64,000 nucleotides of DNA from Pedobacter sp. WC2423 (GCF_040822065.1 NZ_CP162005.1:3286001-3350000), one strand, 5' to 3'. Shown: positions 9,990 through 21,066, counted from the stretch's first letter. Numbers and translations: made by a program. Notes: generated from the letters alone by a model not told the origin.

Positions 9990-10658
9990 ATGCTTAAAAA
10001 AGAAAGGTATAAACAATTTGTAGCCTATTTTTCTGCTAAACAGCCTGATGCTGAAACAGAACTTCATTACAATAACCCTTTTCAGCTGCTGGTCGCTGTA
10101 ATTTTATCCGCACAATGCACCGATAAAAGAATCAACCAGGTTACACCCGCTTTATTCCAGCGCTTCCCGAATGCGAAAGCACTCGCGGAAGTTACTCCAG
10201 ATATTGTTTTCGACTATATCAGGAGTGTAAGTTATCCGAACAACAAAGCGAAGCACCTGGTAGGCATGGCCAACATGCTGTTGAATGAATTTAATAATGT
10301 AGTTCCTTCAGACATTGATCAATTGCAGAAAATGCCCGGAGTGGGCAGGAAGACAGCCAATGTCATTGCTTCAGTAATCTACAATGCACCGGCCATGGCT
10401 GTAGACACCCATGTATTTCGTGTGGCCAACCGTATTGGGTTAACCACAGGAAAAACACCACTGGCAGTAGAAAAAGATCTGGTCAGGTATTTACCAGAAG
10501 AAACTATTCATGTTGCCCATCACTGGCTGATCCTTCATGGCAGGTATGTATGTGTTGCACGTTCCCCGAAATGCAATATTTGTGAAATCACTTCGATCTG
10601 CAAATATTATGAGAAGCTGAACAAACCAGCTAAAGCTATTAGCCAGGAAGCCCATTAA
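9990..10658 (+). CDS. nth: Endonuclease III (DNA glycosylase/AP lyase)
   Basis: 222 residues from ATG 9990 (MLKKERYKQF); the in-frame TTG at 9969 lies inside the upstream terminator and is not used here. The helix-hairpin-helix MPGVGRKTANVIASVIY carries the catalytic Lys121, and AVDTHVFRVANRIG carries Asp139, closely matching K120/D138 of the E. coli enzyme. The C-terminus has the 4Fe-4S cluster cysteines in a C-x6-C-x2-C-x5-C pattern (CVARSPKCNICEITSIC). It removes oxidised pyrimidines and nicks the abasic site in base excision repair. Confidence 0.96.
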   Translation: MLKKERYKQFVAYFSAKQPDAETELHYNNPFQLLVAVILSAQCTDKRINQVTPALFQRFPNAKALAEVTPDIVFDYIRSVSYPNNKAKHLVGMANMLLNEFNNVVPSDIDQLQKMPGVGRKTANVIASVIYNAPAMAVDTHVFRVANRIGLTTGKTPLAVEKDLVRYLPEETIHVAHHWLILHGRYVCVARSPKCNICEITSICKYYEKLNKPAKAISQEAH

Positions 10659-10703
10659 ATTCAATAATTTTAGATATTTTATTATTTATTGAAAATAATT
10701 ACT

Positions 10704-10711
10704 TATTTTTG
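10704..10711 (+). promoter_or_regulatory. Candidate -7 box for recA
   Basis: TATTTTTG matches TAnnTTTG exactly and lies 71 bases before the recA ATG in an AT-rich intergenic stretch. No clear LexA-type dyad is visible next to it. Confidence 0.4.
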
Positions 10712-10782
10712 CTAAATAAATTAGTATAATTACTACAGTTTATAGTTTTAAATATTTTATATTTACGACCTAATTAAATAAG

Positions 10783-11796
10783 ATGATCCCAAACCCAGAT
10801 AAATTAAAAGCATTACAACTTACATTAGATAAGTTAGAAAAATCTTACGGTAAAGGTGCCGTGATGAAATTAGGTGATACACCTACTGAATCTATTGAGT
10901 CTATCTCAACCGGCTCTATTACTTTAGATATCGCTTTAGGTATTGGTGGTGTACCAAAAGGACGTGTGATCGAGATTTACGGTCCGGAATCGTCTGGTAA
11001 AACTACTTTGGCAACCCATATTATTGCTGAAGCACAGAAAAAAGGTGGTGTAGCCGCATTTATTGATGCAGAACACGCTTTCGATAAATTCTATGCAAAG
11101 AAATTAGGTGTAGATGTAGACAACCTGCTAATTGCACAACCAGATAACGGTGAACAGGCTTTAGAAATCGCTGACAACCTGATCAGATCAGGAGCTATCG
11201 ATGTAATCGTTATTGACTCGGTTGCAGCTTTAGTACCAAAAGCAGAGATTGAAGGTGAAATGGGTGACTCTAAAATGGGTCTTCAGGCACGTTTAATGTC
11301 TCAGGCCTTAAGAAAGCTAACAGGAACAATCGCTAAAACAGGATGTTGCTGTATCTTCATCAACCAGTTACGTGAAAAAATTGGTGTGATGTTCGGTAAT
11401 CCTGAAACAACAACAGGTGGTAATGCCCTGAAATTCTACGCTTCTGTACGCCTTGACATCAGAAGAACTTCTCAGATTAAAGATGCTGATGAAGTTTCAG
11501 GTAACAGGGTAAAAGTAAAAATTGTTAAAAACAAAGTAGCTCCTCCATTCCGGATTGCAGAATTCGATATTATGTTTGGTCAGGGAATCTCTAAAGTTGG
11601 TGAGATCATCGACTTAGGTGTAGATTTCAATATCGTTAAAAAAGCAGGTTCATGGTTCTCTTACGGTGAAACTAAATTAGGACAAGGAAGAGATGCTGTG
11701 AAACAACTACTTTTGGATAATCCGGAATTAGCTGACGAAATCGAAAGAAAAATCAGAGAAGAAGTAACTGGTGAGAAATTAGAAGAATTGTTATAG
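10783..11796 (+). CDS. recA: Recombinase RecA
   Basis: 337 residues. Walker [10 protein letters not shown] is near residue 69, the Walker B region [18 protein letters not shown] near 140, and the L1/L2 loop segments [22 protein letters not shown] and [30 protein letters not shown] are complete. RecA forms ATP-dependent filaments on single-stranded DNA for homologous recombination and the SOS response. The C-terminal acidic tail is short (EKLEELL). The gene stands alone, with a strong terminator 15 bases after the stop. Confidence 0.98.
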   Translation: MIPNPDKLKALQLTLDKLEKSYGKGAVMKLGDTPTESIESISTGSITLDIALGIGGVPKGRVIEIYGPESSGKTTLATHIIAEAQKKGGVAAFIDAEHAFDKFYAKKLGVDVDNLLIAQPDNGEQALEIADNLIRSGAIDVIVIDSVAALVPKAEIEGEMGDSKMGLQARLMSQALRKLTGTIAKTGCCCIFINQLREKIGVMFGNPETTTGGNALKFYASVRLDIRRTSQIKDADEVSGNRVKVKIVKNKVAPPFRIAEFDIMFGQGISKVGEIIDLGVDFNIVKKAGSWFSYGETKLGQGRDAVKQLLLDNPELADEIERKIREEVTGEKLEELL

Positions 11797-11809
11797 TTCT
11801 CCATATTAA

Positions 11810-11854
11810 CCAAAAAAAAACCGGTATATCCTTTTCGATATACCGGTTTTTTTA
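11810..11854 (+). terminator. Rho-independent terminator of recA
   Basis: A stem of AAAACCGGTATATC and GATATACCGGTTTT around the loop CTTTTC, with flanking A and T tracts, so it may also stop the convergent small membrane-protein gene. Confidence 0.9.
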
Positions 11855-11873
11855 TGAAACCTGGAAACTAAAT

Positions 11874-12053
11874 TTAAGGGTTCATAAACTTCATATCCAC
11901 GTTAACCGCTACATAAGCAGCTATAAATATAGCAGCAACCAGTACGACAAGACCGATATAGTTCTTATTCTTATCCTGTTTGATCATCCAGATCAAAAGC
12001 AAAATGAAAGGAATCAGCATCATGCCGAAAAATAAAAAACTCATTGAATTCAT
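11874..12053 (-). CDS. Small two-helix membrane protein, 59 residues
   Basis: Minus-strand ATG at 12053 (MNSMSFLFFG) to TAA at 11874. The product has a hydrophobic helix at residues 4-23 (ending LLLIW), a short charged turn (KQDKNKN) and a second hydrophobic helix at about 33-50, then NVDMKFMNP. This is a clean helical-hairpin topology with no alternative frame, and it is framed by the recA terminator and tsaD. The stop of tsaD lies downstream, 58 bases above this start, so the two could be one minus-strand operon. No family is recognised; small double-membrane-span proteins of this kind are common and mostly uncharacterised. Confidence 0.7.
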   Translation of the reverse strand: MNSMSFLFFGMMLIPFILLLIWMIKQDKNKNYIGLVVLVAAIFIAAYVAVNVDMKFMNP

Positions 12054-12111
12054 AACAAATTATTTTAGTGTCTTTAATATTAAATATACTACTGTTACCC
12101 GAAGCAACAGC

Positions 12112-13113
12112 TTAAAACTCCATTCTTGATGCAGGAGCAATATCCTGACCAACAAACTCTTGATTGATAAATTTATAATGGCCGGCGATAGCAATCATTG
12201 CAGCATTATCTGTGCAAAACTGAAACGCAGGAATAAAGACCTTCCAGCCCAATTCTTCAGATTTCTCTTCCAGTGCCTTGCGCAACCCTGTATTTGCAGA
12301 AACGCCACCAGCAATTGCAATCTCTTTAATATGATACTGCTTTGCTGCTTTCTTTACCTTATTTAACAAGATATGAACAATACTATGTTGTACAGAAGCA
12401 CAAATATCATTCAGGTTCTCCTGAATAAAATCAGGATTTATCTTTTCCTGCGCTCTGATAAAATATAATATTGCAGTCTTTAAACCACTGAAACTATAAT
12501 TCAAATCTTTAATCTGAGGCTCAGGAAATTTATAAGCCAATGGATTACCTTTTGCCGCATGCAAATCAATCAGTGGCCCTCCAGGATAAGGAAGGTTCAG
12601 AATCTTGGCAGTCTTATCGAACGCTTCACCCGCAGCATCATCCAGTGATTCTCCTACTATTTCCATATCAAAATAGTCTTTCACTAAAACAATTTGCGTG
12701 TGCCCACCAGAAACTGTTAAACATAAAAATGGAAATGACGGTTTCGGGTCATCAATAAAATGCGCAAGAATATGCGCGTGCATATGATTCACAGCGATAA
12801 GCGGCAAGTCTAAAGCCAGTGCAAAAGATTTGGCAAACGACACGCCTACCAATAAAGACCCTAATAATCCCGGTCCCCTGGTAAAAGCTATGGCATTTAT
12901 ATCCTTTTTGCTAACTTTAGCGTCGGTTAATGCCTGCTGAATTACTGGTACAATATTCTGTTGGTGAACTCTTGAAGCTAATTCAGGAACGACACCACCA
13001 TAATTTTCATGAATTGTTTGGTTTGCAATAACATTGGCAGTAATTTTGCCGTTATTACAAATAGCAACAGAAGTTTCATCACAAGAGGATTCGATAGCAA
13101 GTATTACTGACAC
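12112..13113 (-). CDS. tsaD: tRNA N6-adenosine threonylcarbamoyltransferase
   Basis: 333 residues of the Kae1/TsaD family. The N-terminus ILAIESSCDETSVAI and the metal-binding HMHAH motif (residues about 110-114) are present, followed by CLTVSGGHTQIVLV, AGEAFDKTAK and the C-terminal IAGGVSAN with FCTDNAAMIA. TsaD, with TsaB and TsaE, transfers the threonylcarbamoyl group to A37 of ANN-decoding tRNAs in the cytosol. It is divergent from the TamB-like gene with about 26 bases between the two presumed starts. Confidence 0.97.
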   Translation of the reverse strand: MSVILAIESSCDETSVAICNNGKITANVIANQTIHENYGGVVPELASRVHQQNIVPVIQQALTDAKVSKKDINAIAFTRGPGLLGSLLVGVSFAKSFALALDLPLIAVNHMHAHILAHFIDDPKPSFPFLCLTVSGGHTQIVLVKDYFDMEIVGESLDDAAGEAFDKTAKILNLPYPGGPLIDLHAAKGNPLAYKFPEPQIKDLNYSFSGLKTAILYFIRAQEKINPDFIQENLNDICASVQHSIVHILLNKVKKAAKQYHIKEIAIAGGVSANTGLRKALEEKSEELGWKVFIPAFQFCTDNAAMIAIAGHYKFINQEFVGQDIAPASRMEF

Positions 13114-13139
13114 GTTGATTATTATTAAGCTACAAAACT

Positions 13140-16100
13140 ATCAAAAAACTATTAAAAATACTTCTTTGGTTTATTGCATCGATTCTGCTGCTGCTCGCGA
13201 TTATCCTATTTTCGCTTCAGTTCCGTCCTGTGCAGACTTTTGTGGCAAAAAAAGCAGCCAATTACCTGTCTAAAGAATTAAACACGACAATTTCTTTACA
13301 CAGTATTTACGTTAAACCCTTCAAATATTTAGTTATCGAAGACCTTTTGGTACTAGATCAGCAGAAGGATACCCTGTTAAGCACCCCCAAATTTATTGTA
13401 GACCTCAACATGCTGTCTTTCGAGAAGCGAATTATTGACGTCAATACAGTACAATTGAACAACGGCTCTTTCTTCCTGAAAAAATATAAAGGCAAAAATA
13501 AAGGCACAAATCTTGATTTTATCATTGACTACTTTGATTCAGGCCCCTCAACTACTGTTAAAAAGAAAAAGAAGCCTTACAAGATCACGTTTAACAGGAT
13601 AATCCTGAATAACCTGCAACTCAAATATAAAAACCTGAATGTTGATACCTTGATGAACGGAGTAAACTTCGAGGACGTAGAACTGACCAGCCTGAACGGT
13701 ATTTTCGAAAAGCTGAATACGACCGATCACCTGATGCAGGCGGATATAAAAAACCTGACCTTTAAAGAAAAAAGTGGTTTTTACCTGAAGAACCTATCCG
13801 CATTTACCACGGTGGATACCAACCGTATTGAACTTAACAAATTAACCCTGGTGACCAATAAAAGTCATCTGTCGGATTACTTCGAAATGAAGTTCCATGC
13901 TTTTGAAGACTTCAGCGACTATGTAAATAAAGTGAGAATGAAGGCTCATTTCAAAAACAGTCACCTGGATTCAAGAGATGTCGCCTATTTCACTTCAGAA
14001 GTTGCAAAGATGAACCTGAACATTGACATCGATGGACAGATTACCGGACTGGTGAATAACCTGAGAGCAAAAAAGCTCTCTGTTAAGGCCGGTAAGGCAA
14101 CCTACATCAAAGGTGATTTTAACCTGAAAGGCCTGCCTGAACTCGATGAAACTTTTATGGAGATGAAAGTTGAGATGGCTTCCACTAATAAAAAGGATTT
14201 AGATGAACTGCTGACTGGTATAACCGGGAACCGTAAAACAGCGATCCCTGTGATCGTTCAGAAATTCGGTACTATTTATTTCAATGGGAACTTTACAGGT
14301 TTTCAAAATGACTTTATTGCTTTTGGCGAGTTTAAAACCAAATTAGGCAGAATCGTTTCAGATGTAAACATGAAAATCAGTAAGCAGGGAGTCCCTTCTT
14401 ACTCCGGAAATGTAAAAACATACGACTTTAATTTAGGAAACCTGATTGATGAAAACAGTATCGGAAAGATAACCGCCTCGGTTTATGTGAAAGGTAAAGG
14501 TATAGAACTGAATAGCCTGACCGAGCAGGTAAATGGCGACGTCAAATATATCGACTTCAATAATTACCGTTATACCCATGTTAAAGTGGATGGAAAGTTT
14601 GATAAAAAGTATTTCGACGGGAAACTGAGTATTGACGATAAGAATATAAAACTTGACTTTGACGGTGGGGTCAACTTAAATCCTAAACTTCCTGTATTCG
14701 ACTTTAAGGCTTCTATCAAAAATGCCAAGCTTCGTAATCTCCATTTGTTTAAAGACTCATTGATGGTAGATGCGACCTTCCAGACCAATTTTTCAGGGAC
14801 AAACCTGAACAATATTCAAGGTGATTTACTGATTGAGAAAATAAGACTTAACAATGTAAAAGGAATCTATAATATTGACTCCGTTCAATTGCAGGCAAAA
14901 GGAATTGGTGCAGACAGGATGTTAAGAATTAATTCTGACGTACTGGAAGCCAGTATTCAAGGTCAGTATGACCTGAATACCCTCCCTTCCTATTATAAAT
15001 CACTTGCAAAAACTTACATCCCTTCTCTTAAAGCAGACATTGTAAATTTCAAAAACCAGATCTTTAAGTTTCAGCTTAAGATCAAACGTTTTGAGCCTGT
15101 TGCCGAATTAATTGCCCCTGGTTTGGAAATAGAAGATCAGGCAGAATTAGTAGGGAATTTTGATTCCGAAAAGAAAATAGCCACGCTGAACGGATTCATC
15201 AAAAAACTGAAATATAAAGGCGTCATCGCTAACAATATTATTATCGATGAAAACACGACTACCAATCAGTTGCAGGCGATTATTACTTCCGACCGTGTAG
15301 ACTTAAATGATAGTTTGTATATCAAAAATGTCAACATTTCAAATGTACTTCGTAATGATAGTCTTGCACTCAACGTCAAACTATCCAATGCAAATGATGC
15401 CAATCAACTGGATTTAAACGGACTGGTAGAATTTGGAAAAGACACAACCCGTATCAGTGTCCTTCCTTCAATATTAAAAATTAACAGTCAGGATTGGGCT
15501 ATTCAGGATAAAGTGAGAATAAGTTTTAAAAATGGCAAAACTGAGATTAGTAATTTTGATCTGCGAAATGGCAATCAGCTGTTAACTGTTGATGGAATTT
15601 TATCCGATGATCTTAACGATGTTGTTAAAGTAGGATTTAAAGACTTCAGCTTAAAAACACTTAACCCTTTCCTTAAAACAATTGGCGTACAATTATCTGG
15701 TCAAGTAAACGGTAATACGAAACTTTACGGCCTGTTGAAATCACCAAAGATCAATGATGATATTAAAATTGACTCCCTGAACTTCAATGATACTTACATT
15801 GGTTCTTTGACAGATACTTCTTCTTATAATCAGGAATCCAATCTTGCCAATGTATTTACGCGGATCAACAGAGATGGAAAAGAAACCCTTAAAGTGAACG
15901 GCCGTCTGGATCTGAAGGAGAAAAACATAGACCTTACCGTGAAAATGGATGAAAGCGAACTGACTGTATTGTCTCCATTTGTAAGTGATCTGGTTTCTAA
16001 TCTTAAAGGGCACATCTCTACTGACCTCACCATTAAAGGTGCATTTAATTCCCCGCAGATTGACGGAGATATTACTCTTGATGAAGCAGAATTAACCGTT

Positions 16101-17633
16101 AACTACTTAAAAACTGCTTATACCATATCGCAGAAAGTGAGTGTGGATAAAAGTGTAATCGACATTGACGACCTTGAATTAAAAGACGTTGGCGGCAATA
16201 TTGCTGTTGCCCGTGGTTCGGTAGATATGAACAATATCAATACACCAACACTGGATATTAGTATCAAAGCCAAAAACTTCATGGCTTTAAACACGACAAT
16301 TAAAGATAATGAACTCTATTTCGGACAAGCTTTTGCCACAGGTACTTTCATTTTCAGAGGCCCGACAAATAAGTTATTTATCGGAATTGACGCCAAAACG
16401 GAAAAAGGAACAGTATTCAATCTCCCTTTAAATAGTTCAGAAACTGTATCAAGTAAAGACTTCATAACGTTTTTGAACAGGGATACCACTGCCAACGTTA
16501 AAAAGGCCATCAGTTTTGATGGGATCACGATGAGCTTTAAACTACAGGTAGACCCTAACAGTACCGCTAACCTGTTTACTAACCTGGGGAACTTAAGCGG
16601 AAAAGGAAATGCCGACCTTAACCTGGAGATCAATAGCCTTGGAGACTTTGAGATGTCGGGAGATTATATCATTGAATCGGGTAGTTTTGATTTTACTGCA
16701 CAGGAGATCATCAACAAGAAATTTAACATCAGGCAGGGAGGTACCATCAGATGGACTGGAAATCCAACACAAGCCCAAATACAGCTAAAGGCGATCTATG
16801 AGCTCAGAGCAGGTCTTTCAGACCTGTATGCTGCTGCCAACAGAGATAACAGCAGCAACTCGCTGTTAAGAGTACCTGTAGAAGTTGAAATGGGTCTGAG
16901 TGGTCTTTTATTGAAGCCGGAGATTAAACTTGATGTATTTTTCCCTTCTAACCCGTCGATCAAAGAAGAACTTCAGGCTTACTTTAGTGATCCGAACAAC
17001 CTGAACCTTCAGGCATTCAGTTTAATTATCAGGAGAAGTTTTGCTCCCGGAGGCGGTAAAGAAGATTTGGGTAAACAAGTAACTTCTGGTGTGGCCAGTA
17101 CCGCAACAGAGCTGCTGTTTAACCAGTTTAACAACGTATTATCTTCACTGAACCTTGATTTCGTAGATATTAATATCCGGTCACTGAGTGAAGCAAGTGC
17201 CTCGTTCAAGTTTTTCAATAACCGGATCATTGTCAATGCTGGCGTTATAGATAACAGAAGTACGAGTGATCTCTCGCCTATCGGATTTTCAAGAAATAGT
17301 GTGGGCAGTGAGGTTGAAGTCCTGGCACTCATCCGCAAGGATGGTACGCTGATTGGTAAGCTGGCCAATAAACCGCCTACACAACAAAGTATTTTCGTCA
17401 ATACTGGAATAAATCAGAACGTGAATGTAACTTCATTCGGTCTGATTTATTCACAGCAATTTGATAATTTCAGAGAGTTTGTTCAAAAGGTTACGGGAAA
17501 ATACCGCAAAAACTTAAAGAATAAACAAGATGACACGCGTCAGCATAAAAAACAATCTGTTAATAAAGATGCGGTCACCGAAGAGCAAAAAAGGTTACTT
17601 AAAGAAGCGGTATTGACTACCCCTTCATTATAG
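13140..17633 (+). CDS. TamB-like translocation/assembly module protein, probable ATC start
   Basis: About 1,497 residues. The first standard start, GTG at 13230, would begin after the membrane anchor. The frame upstream encodes [10 protein letters not shown] then a hydrophobic run to [16 protein letters not shown], exactly the short basic segment plus helix expected for TamB. Between the upstream TGA (13116) and 13230 there is no ATG, GTG or TTG in frame; the codon where Met is expected is ATC at 13140. The body is beta-rich with AsmA/TamB repeats, and the C-terminus has the DUF490 features ([43 protein letters not shown]). TamB spans inner and outer membrane and moves lipids or helps insert barrel proteins. 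It overlaps ribBA by 17 bases, tail to tail. Confidence 0.85.
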   Translation: MKKLLKILLWFIASILLLLAIILFSLQFRPVQTFVAKKAANYLSKELNTTISLHSIYVKPFKYLVIEDLLVLDQQKDTLLSTPKFIVDLNMLSFEKRIIDVNTVQLNNGSFFLKKYKGKNKGTNLDFIIDYFDSGPSTTVKKKKKPYKITFNRIILNNLQLKYKNLNVDTLMNGVNFEDVELTSLNGIFEKLNTTDHLMQADIKNLTFKEKSGFYLKNLSAFTTVDTNRIELNKLTLVTNKSHLSDYFEMKFHAFEDFSDYVNKVRMKAHFKNSHLDSRDVAYFTSEVAKMNLNIDIDGQITGLVNNLRAKKLSVKAGKATYIKGDFNLKGLPELDETFMEMKVEMASTNKKDLDELLTGITGNRKTAIPVIVQKFGTIYFNGNFTGFQNDFIAFGEFKTKLGRIVSDVNMKISKQGVPSYSGNVKTYDFNLGNLIDENSIGKITASVYVKGKGIELNSLTEQVNGDVKYIDFNNYRYTHVKVDGKFDKKYFDGKLSIDDKNIKLDFDGGVNLNPKLPVFDFKASIKNAKLRNLHLFKDSLMVDATFQTNFSGTNLNNIQGDLLIEKIRLNNVKGIYNIDSVQLQAKGIGADRMLRINSDVLEASIQGQYDLNTLPSYYKSLAKTYIPSLKADIVNFKNQIFKFQLKIKRFEPVAELIAPGLEIEDQAELVGNFDSEKKIATLNGFIKKLKYKGVIANNIIIDENTTTNQLQAIITSDRVDLNDSLYIKNVNISNVLRNDSLALNVKLSNANDANQLDLNGLVEFGKDTTRISVLPSILKINSQDWAIQDKVRISFKNGKTEISNFDLRNGNQLLTVDGILSDDLNDVVKVGFKDFSLKTLNPFLKTIGVQLSGQVNGNTKLYGLLKSPKINDDIKIDSLNFNDTYIGSLTDTSSYNQESNLANVFTRINRDGKETLKVNGRLDLKEKNIDLTVKMDESELTVLSPFVSDLVSNLKGHISTDLTIKGAFNSPQIDGDITLDEAELTVNYLKTAYTISQKVSVDKSVIDIDDLELKDVGGNIAVARGSVDMNNINTPTLDISIKAKNFMALNTTIKDNELYFGQAFATGTFIFRGPTNKLFIGIDAKTEKGTVFNLPLNSSETVSSKDFITFLNRDTTANVKKAISFDGITMSFKLQVDPNSTANLFTNLGNLSGKGNADLNLEINSLGDFEMSGDYIIESGSFDFTAQEIINKKFNIRQGGTIRWTGNPTQAQIQLKAIYELRAGLSDLYAAANRDNSSNSLLRVPVEVEMGLSGLLLKPEIKLDVFFPSNPSIKEELQAYFSDPNNLNLQAFSLIIRRSFAPGGGKEDLGKQVTSGVASTATELLFNQFNNVLSSLNLDFVDINIRSLSEASASFKFFNNRIIVNAGVIDNRSTSDLSPIGFSRNSVGSEVEVLALIRKDGTLIGKLANKPPTQQSIFVNTGINQNVNVTSFGLIYSQQFDNFREFVQKVTGKYRKNLKNKQDDTRQHKKQSVNKDAVTEEQKRLLKEAVLTTPSL

Positions 17634-18828
17634 TATGGCCCATTTTATCTCTTTTTGTTTTCAGGTAAGTCTCGTTATGTAAATTGCTCACAATTTCAAT
17701 CGGGATATTCTCCACAACTTCCAAACCATAACCAATCAGTCCGGCTCTTTTTGTAGGGTTATTAGACATCAGGCGCATTTTGCGAACACCTTGTGCTCTT
17801 AGAATCTGTGCACCTACCCCATAATCACGTTCATCACCTTTAAAGCCTAATTTAATATTAGCCTCTACCGTATCAAAACCAGCATCCTGAAGGTTATAAG
17901 ACAATAATTTATTCACCAGCCCAATACCACGGCCTTCCTGGTTCATATAAACTACAATTCCTTTACCTTCTTTTTCAATCATCTGTAATGCTTTATGCAG
18001 CTGAGGGCCGCAATCGCAACGGCAGGAACCAAAAATATCACCAGTAACGCATGAACTGTGTACTCTAACCAATATAGCTTCCTCTGCTGTCCACTCTCCT
18101 TTGCTCAAAGCAAGGTGTGTCGCATTATTCTCGAGTTGTGTATACGCGGTCATTTTGAAATCACCCCATTCTGTAGGCAGGTTAATGGTAACCTCTTCTT
18201 TAATCAGGCTATCATTTTTCAGGCGATAAGCAATCAGATCTTTAATAGAGATTATTTTCAGATTGTGCTGCGCTGCTATTTTAATCAGATCAGGCAATCT
18301 TGCCATCTCCCCGTCTTCTTTCATAATCTCTACCAAAACTCCGGCAGGTACCATTCCAGCTAACCTTGCTAAATCTACAGCTGCTTCGGTATGGCCTGCA
18401 CGTCTCAGCACACCACCATCTTTAGCACGTAAAGGAAATATATGTCCGGGTCTGCCCAGTTCATCAGGATTCGTATCCGGATTGATCAATGCCTGTATAG
18501 TCTTGGAACGGTCTGAAGCAGAAATACCAGTGGTACACCCATGTCCTATCAGATCCACAGAAACCGTAAAATTAGTTTCATAAGCCGCGGTGTTTTTACC
18601 GACCATCAGCTCCAGGTTTAATTCATCACATCTTTCTTCAGTAATTGCGGCACAGATCAGGCCTCTTCCATGAGTGGCCATGAAGTTAATAACTTCAGGT
18701 GTTGCATTCCCAGCAGCAGTAAGGAAGTCGCCTTCATTCTCACGATCCTCATCGTCAACAACAATAACGACTTTACCGGCTTTTATATCTGCAACAGCAT
18801 CTTCTATTGCGTTCAGTTTAATTTCCAT
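17617..18828 (-). CDS. ribBA: Bifunctional DHBP synthase / GTP cyclohydrolase II
   Basis: 403 residues. Residues 1-200 are 3,4-dihydroxy-2-butanone-4-phosphate synthase with [24 protein letters not shown] and [11 protein letters not shown]. Residues 205-403 are GTP cyclohydrolase II with the zinc cysteines in [17 protein letters not shown] and the GRGIGL segment. The two activities supply both precursors of riboflavin. No FMN riboswitch fold is evident in the 147 bases upstream; instead a -7 box is found there. The 3' end overlaps the convergent TamB-like gene. Confidence 0.96.
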   Translation of the reverse strand: MEIKLNAIEDAVADIKAGKVVIVVDDEDRENEGDFLTAAGNATPEVINFMATHGRGLICAAITEERCDELNLELMVGKNTAAYETNFTVSVDLIGHGCTTGISASDRSKTIQALINPDTNPDELGRPGHIFPLRAKDGGVLRRAGHTEAAVDLARLAGMVPAGVLVEIMKEDGEMARLPDLIKIAAQHNLKIISIKDLIAYRLKNDSLIKEEVTINLPTEWGDFKMTAYTQLENNATHLALSKGEWTAEEAILVRVHSSCVTGDIFGSCRCDCGPQLHKALQMIEKEGKGIVVYMNQEGRGIGLVNKLLSYNLQDAGFDTVEANIKLGFKGDERDYGVGAQILRAQGVRKMRLMSNNPTKRAGLIGYGLEVVENIPIEIVSNLHNETYLKTKRDKMGHTIMKG

Positions 18829-18886
18829 TTTATAATCAGACCTTCAACAAAGGATATATAATTAAATCCCATTTAAGATTCATAAA

Positions 18887-18894
18887 CAAAGTTA
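18887..18894 (-). promoter_or_regulatory. Candidate -7 box for ribBA
   Basis: Reads TAACTTTG on the minus strand, an exact TAnnTTTG match 58 bases upstream of the ribBA start. Confidence 0.45.
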
Positions 18895-18975
18895 CAACCT
18901 TCCCCGGATAATATATATTTAAAATATCATCGTTAAGTAAGACTCTGATTAAAGACTTATGAATTCTGTATGCTG

Positions 18976-20430
18976 TTATTTATCAGAGATCTTTTTCTTT
19001 TTGAAAAGTCTCATGACCAGTGATTTATAGTAAGTAAGATCAAAGAGTGCGGAATCGACTGTGGCTTTATAGGTTAAGAATGCCCCAACGGGCGATAAGA
19101 CAATAATTGCCATCCATATACCAACCACAGGGTGTATATTCCCCTGATTAGCAGACTTTTCTGCTACCGTAGAGATGATATGGTAAAAAAGGAAAAAGAT
19201 AATGGCCATGACTACTGGTAAACCCAGGCCTCCTTTGCGGATAATTGCCCCTAATGGCGCACCAATAAAGAACAGCATCAAACAGGAAACTGCCAATGTA
19301 AATTTTCGCTGATATTCTATTCTGATCCTGATCAGGTTTGCGACTTTATCATCATGATCCGGAATCCGGCCTTCTACCGTTTGTTTAATAGAATTAGCCT
19401 GATCCAATGCGGCCTGAACAGTATTCACCCTTTTATCTTCCGGAAACTCAGTCAGGATATTATCGTTAATTTTTGCCGGCGCAACTTTAGCCTTTGTATA
19501 ACCTTTGGTATAATTGTTCTGCTTGTAATAGTTGCTGATATTCACCCTGGCATAACGGTTTACGCTATCCAGTTCTTTAGTCAGGGAATCTGATTTATGG
19601 GTCAGACCTTTGAGGTTCAGCATCTGATTATTTGACCGGAAACTATTCTCATCTGTCCTGTTCATTTTAAAACTTGACAGATCAAACTTTTGCTCTGTTT
19701 GACCAAAGCGCATCCGGGTTAATTGCTGCCTTGGATCATAGCCCTTATTCTGTCCGCTGGACTCTTCGTATCTTACACCATCATTCAGTTTTAAGATCAG
19801 GTACTGTTTATCTTTTGTGGTATTCATGGTACCATCTTTAGCCACAATGATTTTTGCTACCCCCTGATTTCCGGTATGGTCATAAATCATGATTCCTTTT
19901 AAAGAGGTCCCATCCGCCCCTTTTTCATCTACACGAATTGAATAACCGGGAATACTATTATTGAATACACCTTCTTTAATCAGAAAAGACAATTTCTTAT
20001 TCCTGACATCCCATAACAGGGAGCCAAATTTAAGGTTGGCTTTTGGCAGCATGTATTCTGAGAACAGAAATGAAGAAAAAGCGATACCGATGATCAGTAC
20101 CAGCAATGGCCGCATAGCCTTTTGTAAGGAGATCCCTGCAGACTTAATAGCCACCAGCTCATAGTTCTCCCCCAACGTCCCGAAAGTCATGATAGAGGAC
20201 AGCAATATCGCTAATGGCAAAGCCATCGATACATTTGCAGCCGAAGCATAAAACATCAGCTCCACTATCGTATACCATTCAAATCCCTTTCCGATCAGAT
20301 CATCCACATATTTGAACAGGAAAAACATCAGCAAAATAAACATCACTATAAAAAAAGTGACGATAAATGGTCTTATGAATGCTTTAAGAAGTAGTATGTG
20401 TATCTTTTTCAATGTTACAAATGTAGGCAA
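18976..20430 (-). CDS. LptF/LptG-family permease
   Basis: 484 residues. Three N-terminal membrane helices (FIVTFFIVMFILLMFFLFKYVDDLIGKGF; LPLAILLSSIMTFGTLGENYELVAIKSAGIS; the next near residue 100) and three C-terminal helices enclose a long periplasmic domain. The GENYELVAIKSAGIS segment is the family hallmark coupling helix. LptF and LptG form the membrane part of the ABC transporter that pulls lipopolysaccharide from the inner membrane. The protein is about 120 residues longer than the E. coli members because of an insert with many Asn, Lys and Tyr near 290-350. Gene order with the START-like protein (33 bases upstream) suggests an operon. Confidence 0.9.
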   Translation of the reverse strand: MPTFVTLKKIHILLLKAFIRPFIVTFFIVMFILLMFFLFKYVDDLIGKGFEWYTIVELMFYASAANVSMALPLAILLSSIMTFGTLGENYELVAIKSAGISLQKAMRPLLVLIIGIAFSSFLFSEYMLPKANLKFGSLLWDVRNKKLSFLIKEGVFNNSIPGYSIRVDEKGADGTSLKGIMIYDHTGNQGVAKIIVAKDGTMNTTKDKQYLILKLNDGVRYEESSGQNKGYDPRQQLTRMRFGQTEQKFDLSSFKMNRTDENSFRSNNQMLNLKGLTHKSDSLTKELDSVNRYARVNISNYYKQNNYTKGYTKAKVAPAKINDNILTEFPEDKRVNTVQAALDQANSIKQTVEGRIPDHDDKVANLIRIRIEYQRKFTLAVSCLMLFFIGAPLGAIIRKGGLGLPVVMAIIFFLFYHIISTVAEKSANQGNIHPVVGIWMAIIVLSPVGAFLTYKATVDSALFDLTYYKSLVMRLFKKKKISDK

Positions 20431-20462
20431 TGCAACTCAAATACTATACACCAATTATTAGA

Positions 20463-20843
20463 CTACGCTCCGATTACACTATGGAGGTAAGTAATCTGGT
20501 TATCCCAAATCTGGGTTCTTTCTTTAAGTGTTTCTTCAGTTGCGAAATCAGTAATAGACAGGGCTACATCGTTCGTTAATTCATCCTGTACAATTTCCAT
20601 TTCAAAATAACAGTGTGGTTCATCATCAATCCATTTGAACTTAACCATCTTATTCTCTTTAAAACTTAACATTTTTGCTTTCTGCACTTCATCATCCCAG
20701 GTGAAGGTATAAACCTGATCACGGAAAACCACATCATCAGCAAACCATTGAGAAAGGCCATTTGGCTCACTTATAAAACTAAACAAAATACGCGGAGACG
20801 ACTTCAACTCATATTCCAGGGTAAATTTTTTCTTTTCTGACAT
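20463..20843 (-). CDS. START-like (SRPBCC) domain protein
   Basis: 126 residues with the compact alpha/beta helix-grip pattern: YELKSSPRILFSFISEPNGLSQWFADDV, then strands ending FKWIDDEPHCYFEMEIVQDELTNDVALSITDF and a long C-terminal helix. This is an AHSA1/START-like small-ligand or chaperone-associated fold; ligand and partner are unknown. It lies just upstream of the LptF/G-type permease on the same strand, and its promoter region is shared with the divergent tRNA-Met. Confidence 0.8.
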   Translation of the reverse strand: MSEKKKFTLEYELKSSPRILFSFISEPNGLSQWFADDVVFRDQVYTFTWDDEVQKAKMLSFKENKMVKFKWIDDEPHCYFEMEIVQDELTNDVALSITDFATEETLKERTQIWDNQITYLHSVIGA

Positions 20844-20913
20844 CTTAAATCGCTTATATCTTGTTATTTGTAAATTATTTTTATTTTTTTTCCTAAAGAA
20901 AAGTATTTTATTC

Positions 20914-20921
20914 TATATTTG
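20914..20921 (+). promoter_or_regulatory. -7 box for tRNA-Met
   Basis: TATATTTG, an exact TAnnTTTG match, 26 bases upstream of the tRNA 5' end. Confidence 0.5.
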
Positions 20922-20947
20922 CAACTCTTAAAAAATAAGAAGCCCAC

Positions 20948-21021
20948 GGCGGGGTAGCTCAGATGGTTAGAGCGCAGGATTCATAACCCTGAGGTCGGCA
21001 GTTCGATCCTGCTCCCCGCTA
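20948..21021 (+). tRNA. tRNA-Met (anticodon CAT)
   Basis: A 74-base cloverleaf: the 7-bp acceptor stem GGCGGGG pairs with CCCCGCT, the D arm has AGCTCAGATGGTTAGAGC, the anticodon loop is TTCATAA and the T loop is TTCGATC, with discriminator A; CCA is not encoded. The first pair is G-T rather than the unpaired C1 of initiators, and the anticodon stem lacks the three G-C pairs, so it is an elongator Met tRNA or the lysidine-modified tRNA-Ile2, which CAT alone cannot separate. Confidence 0.93.
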
Positions 21022-21031
21022 CTTGATAATC

Positions 21032-21066
21032 AAACCTTTAGATGAAACACTCTAGAGGTTTTTTTA
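21032..21066 (+). terminator. Terminator after tRNA-Met
   Basis: AAACCTTTAGA pairs with TCTAGAGGTTT (10 of 11) and is followed by a run of T. The remaining stretch to 21338 contains no gene I can support; one minus-strand 88-codon frame there looks like an out-of-frame shadow with no homology I recognise. Confidence 0.75.

Noticed and set aside
12160..12366. Small plus-strand frame antisense to tsaD
   Set aside because: Shadow of a well-supported gene on the other strand; no separate signal.
18829..18975. FMN riboswitch upstream of ribBA
   Set aside because: The leader is short (about 50 bases from the -7 box) and lacks the conserved RFN stems.
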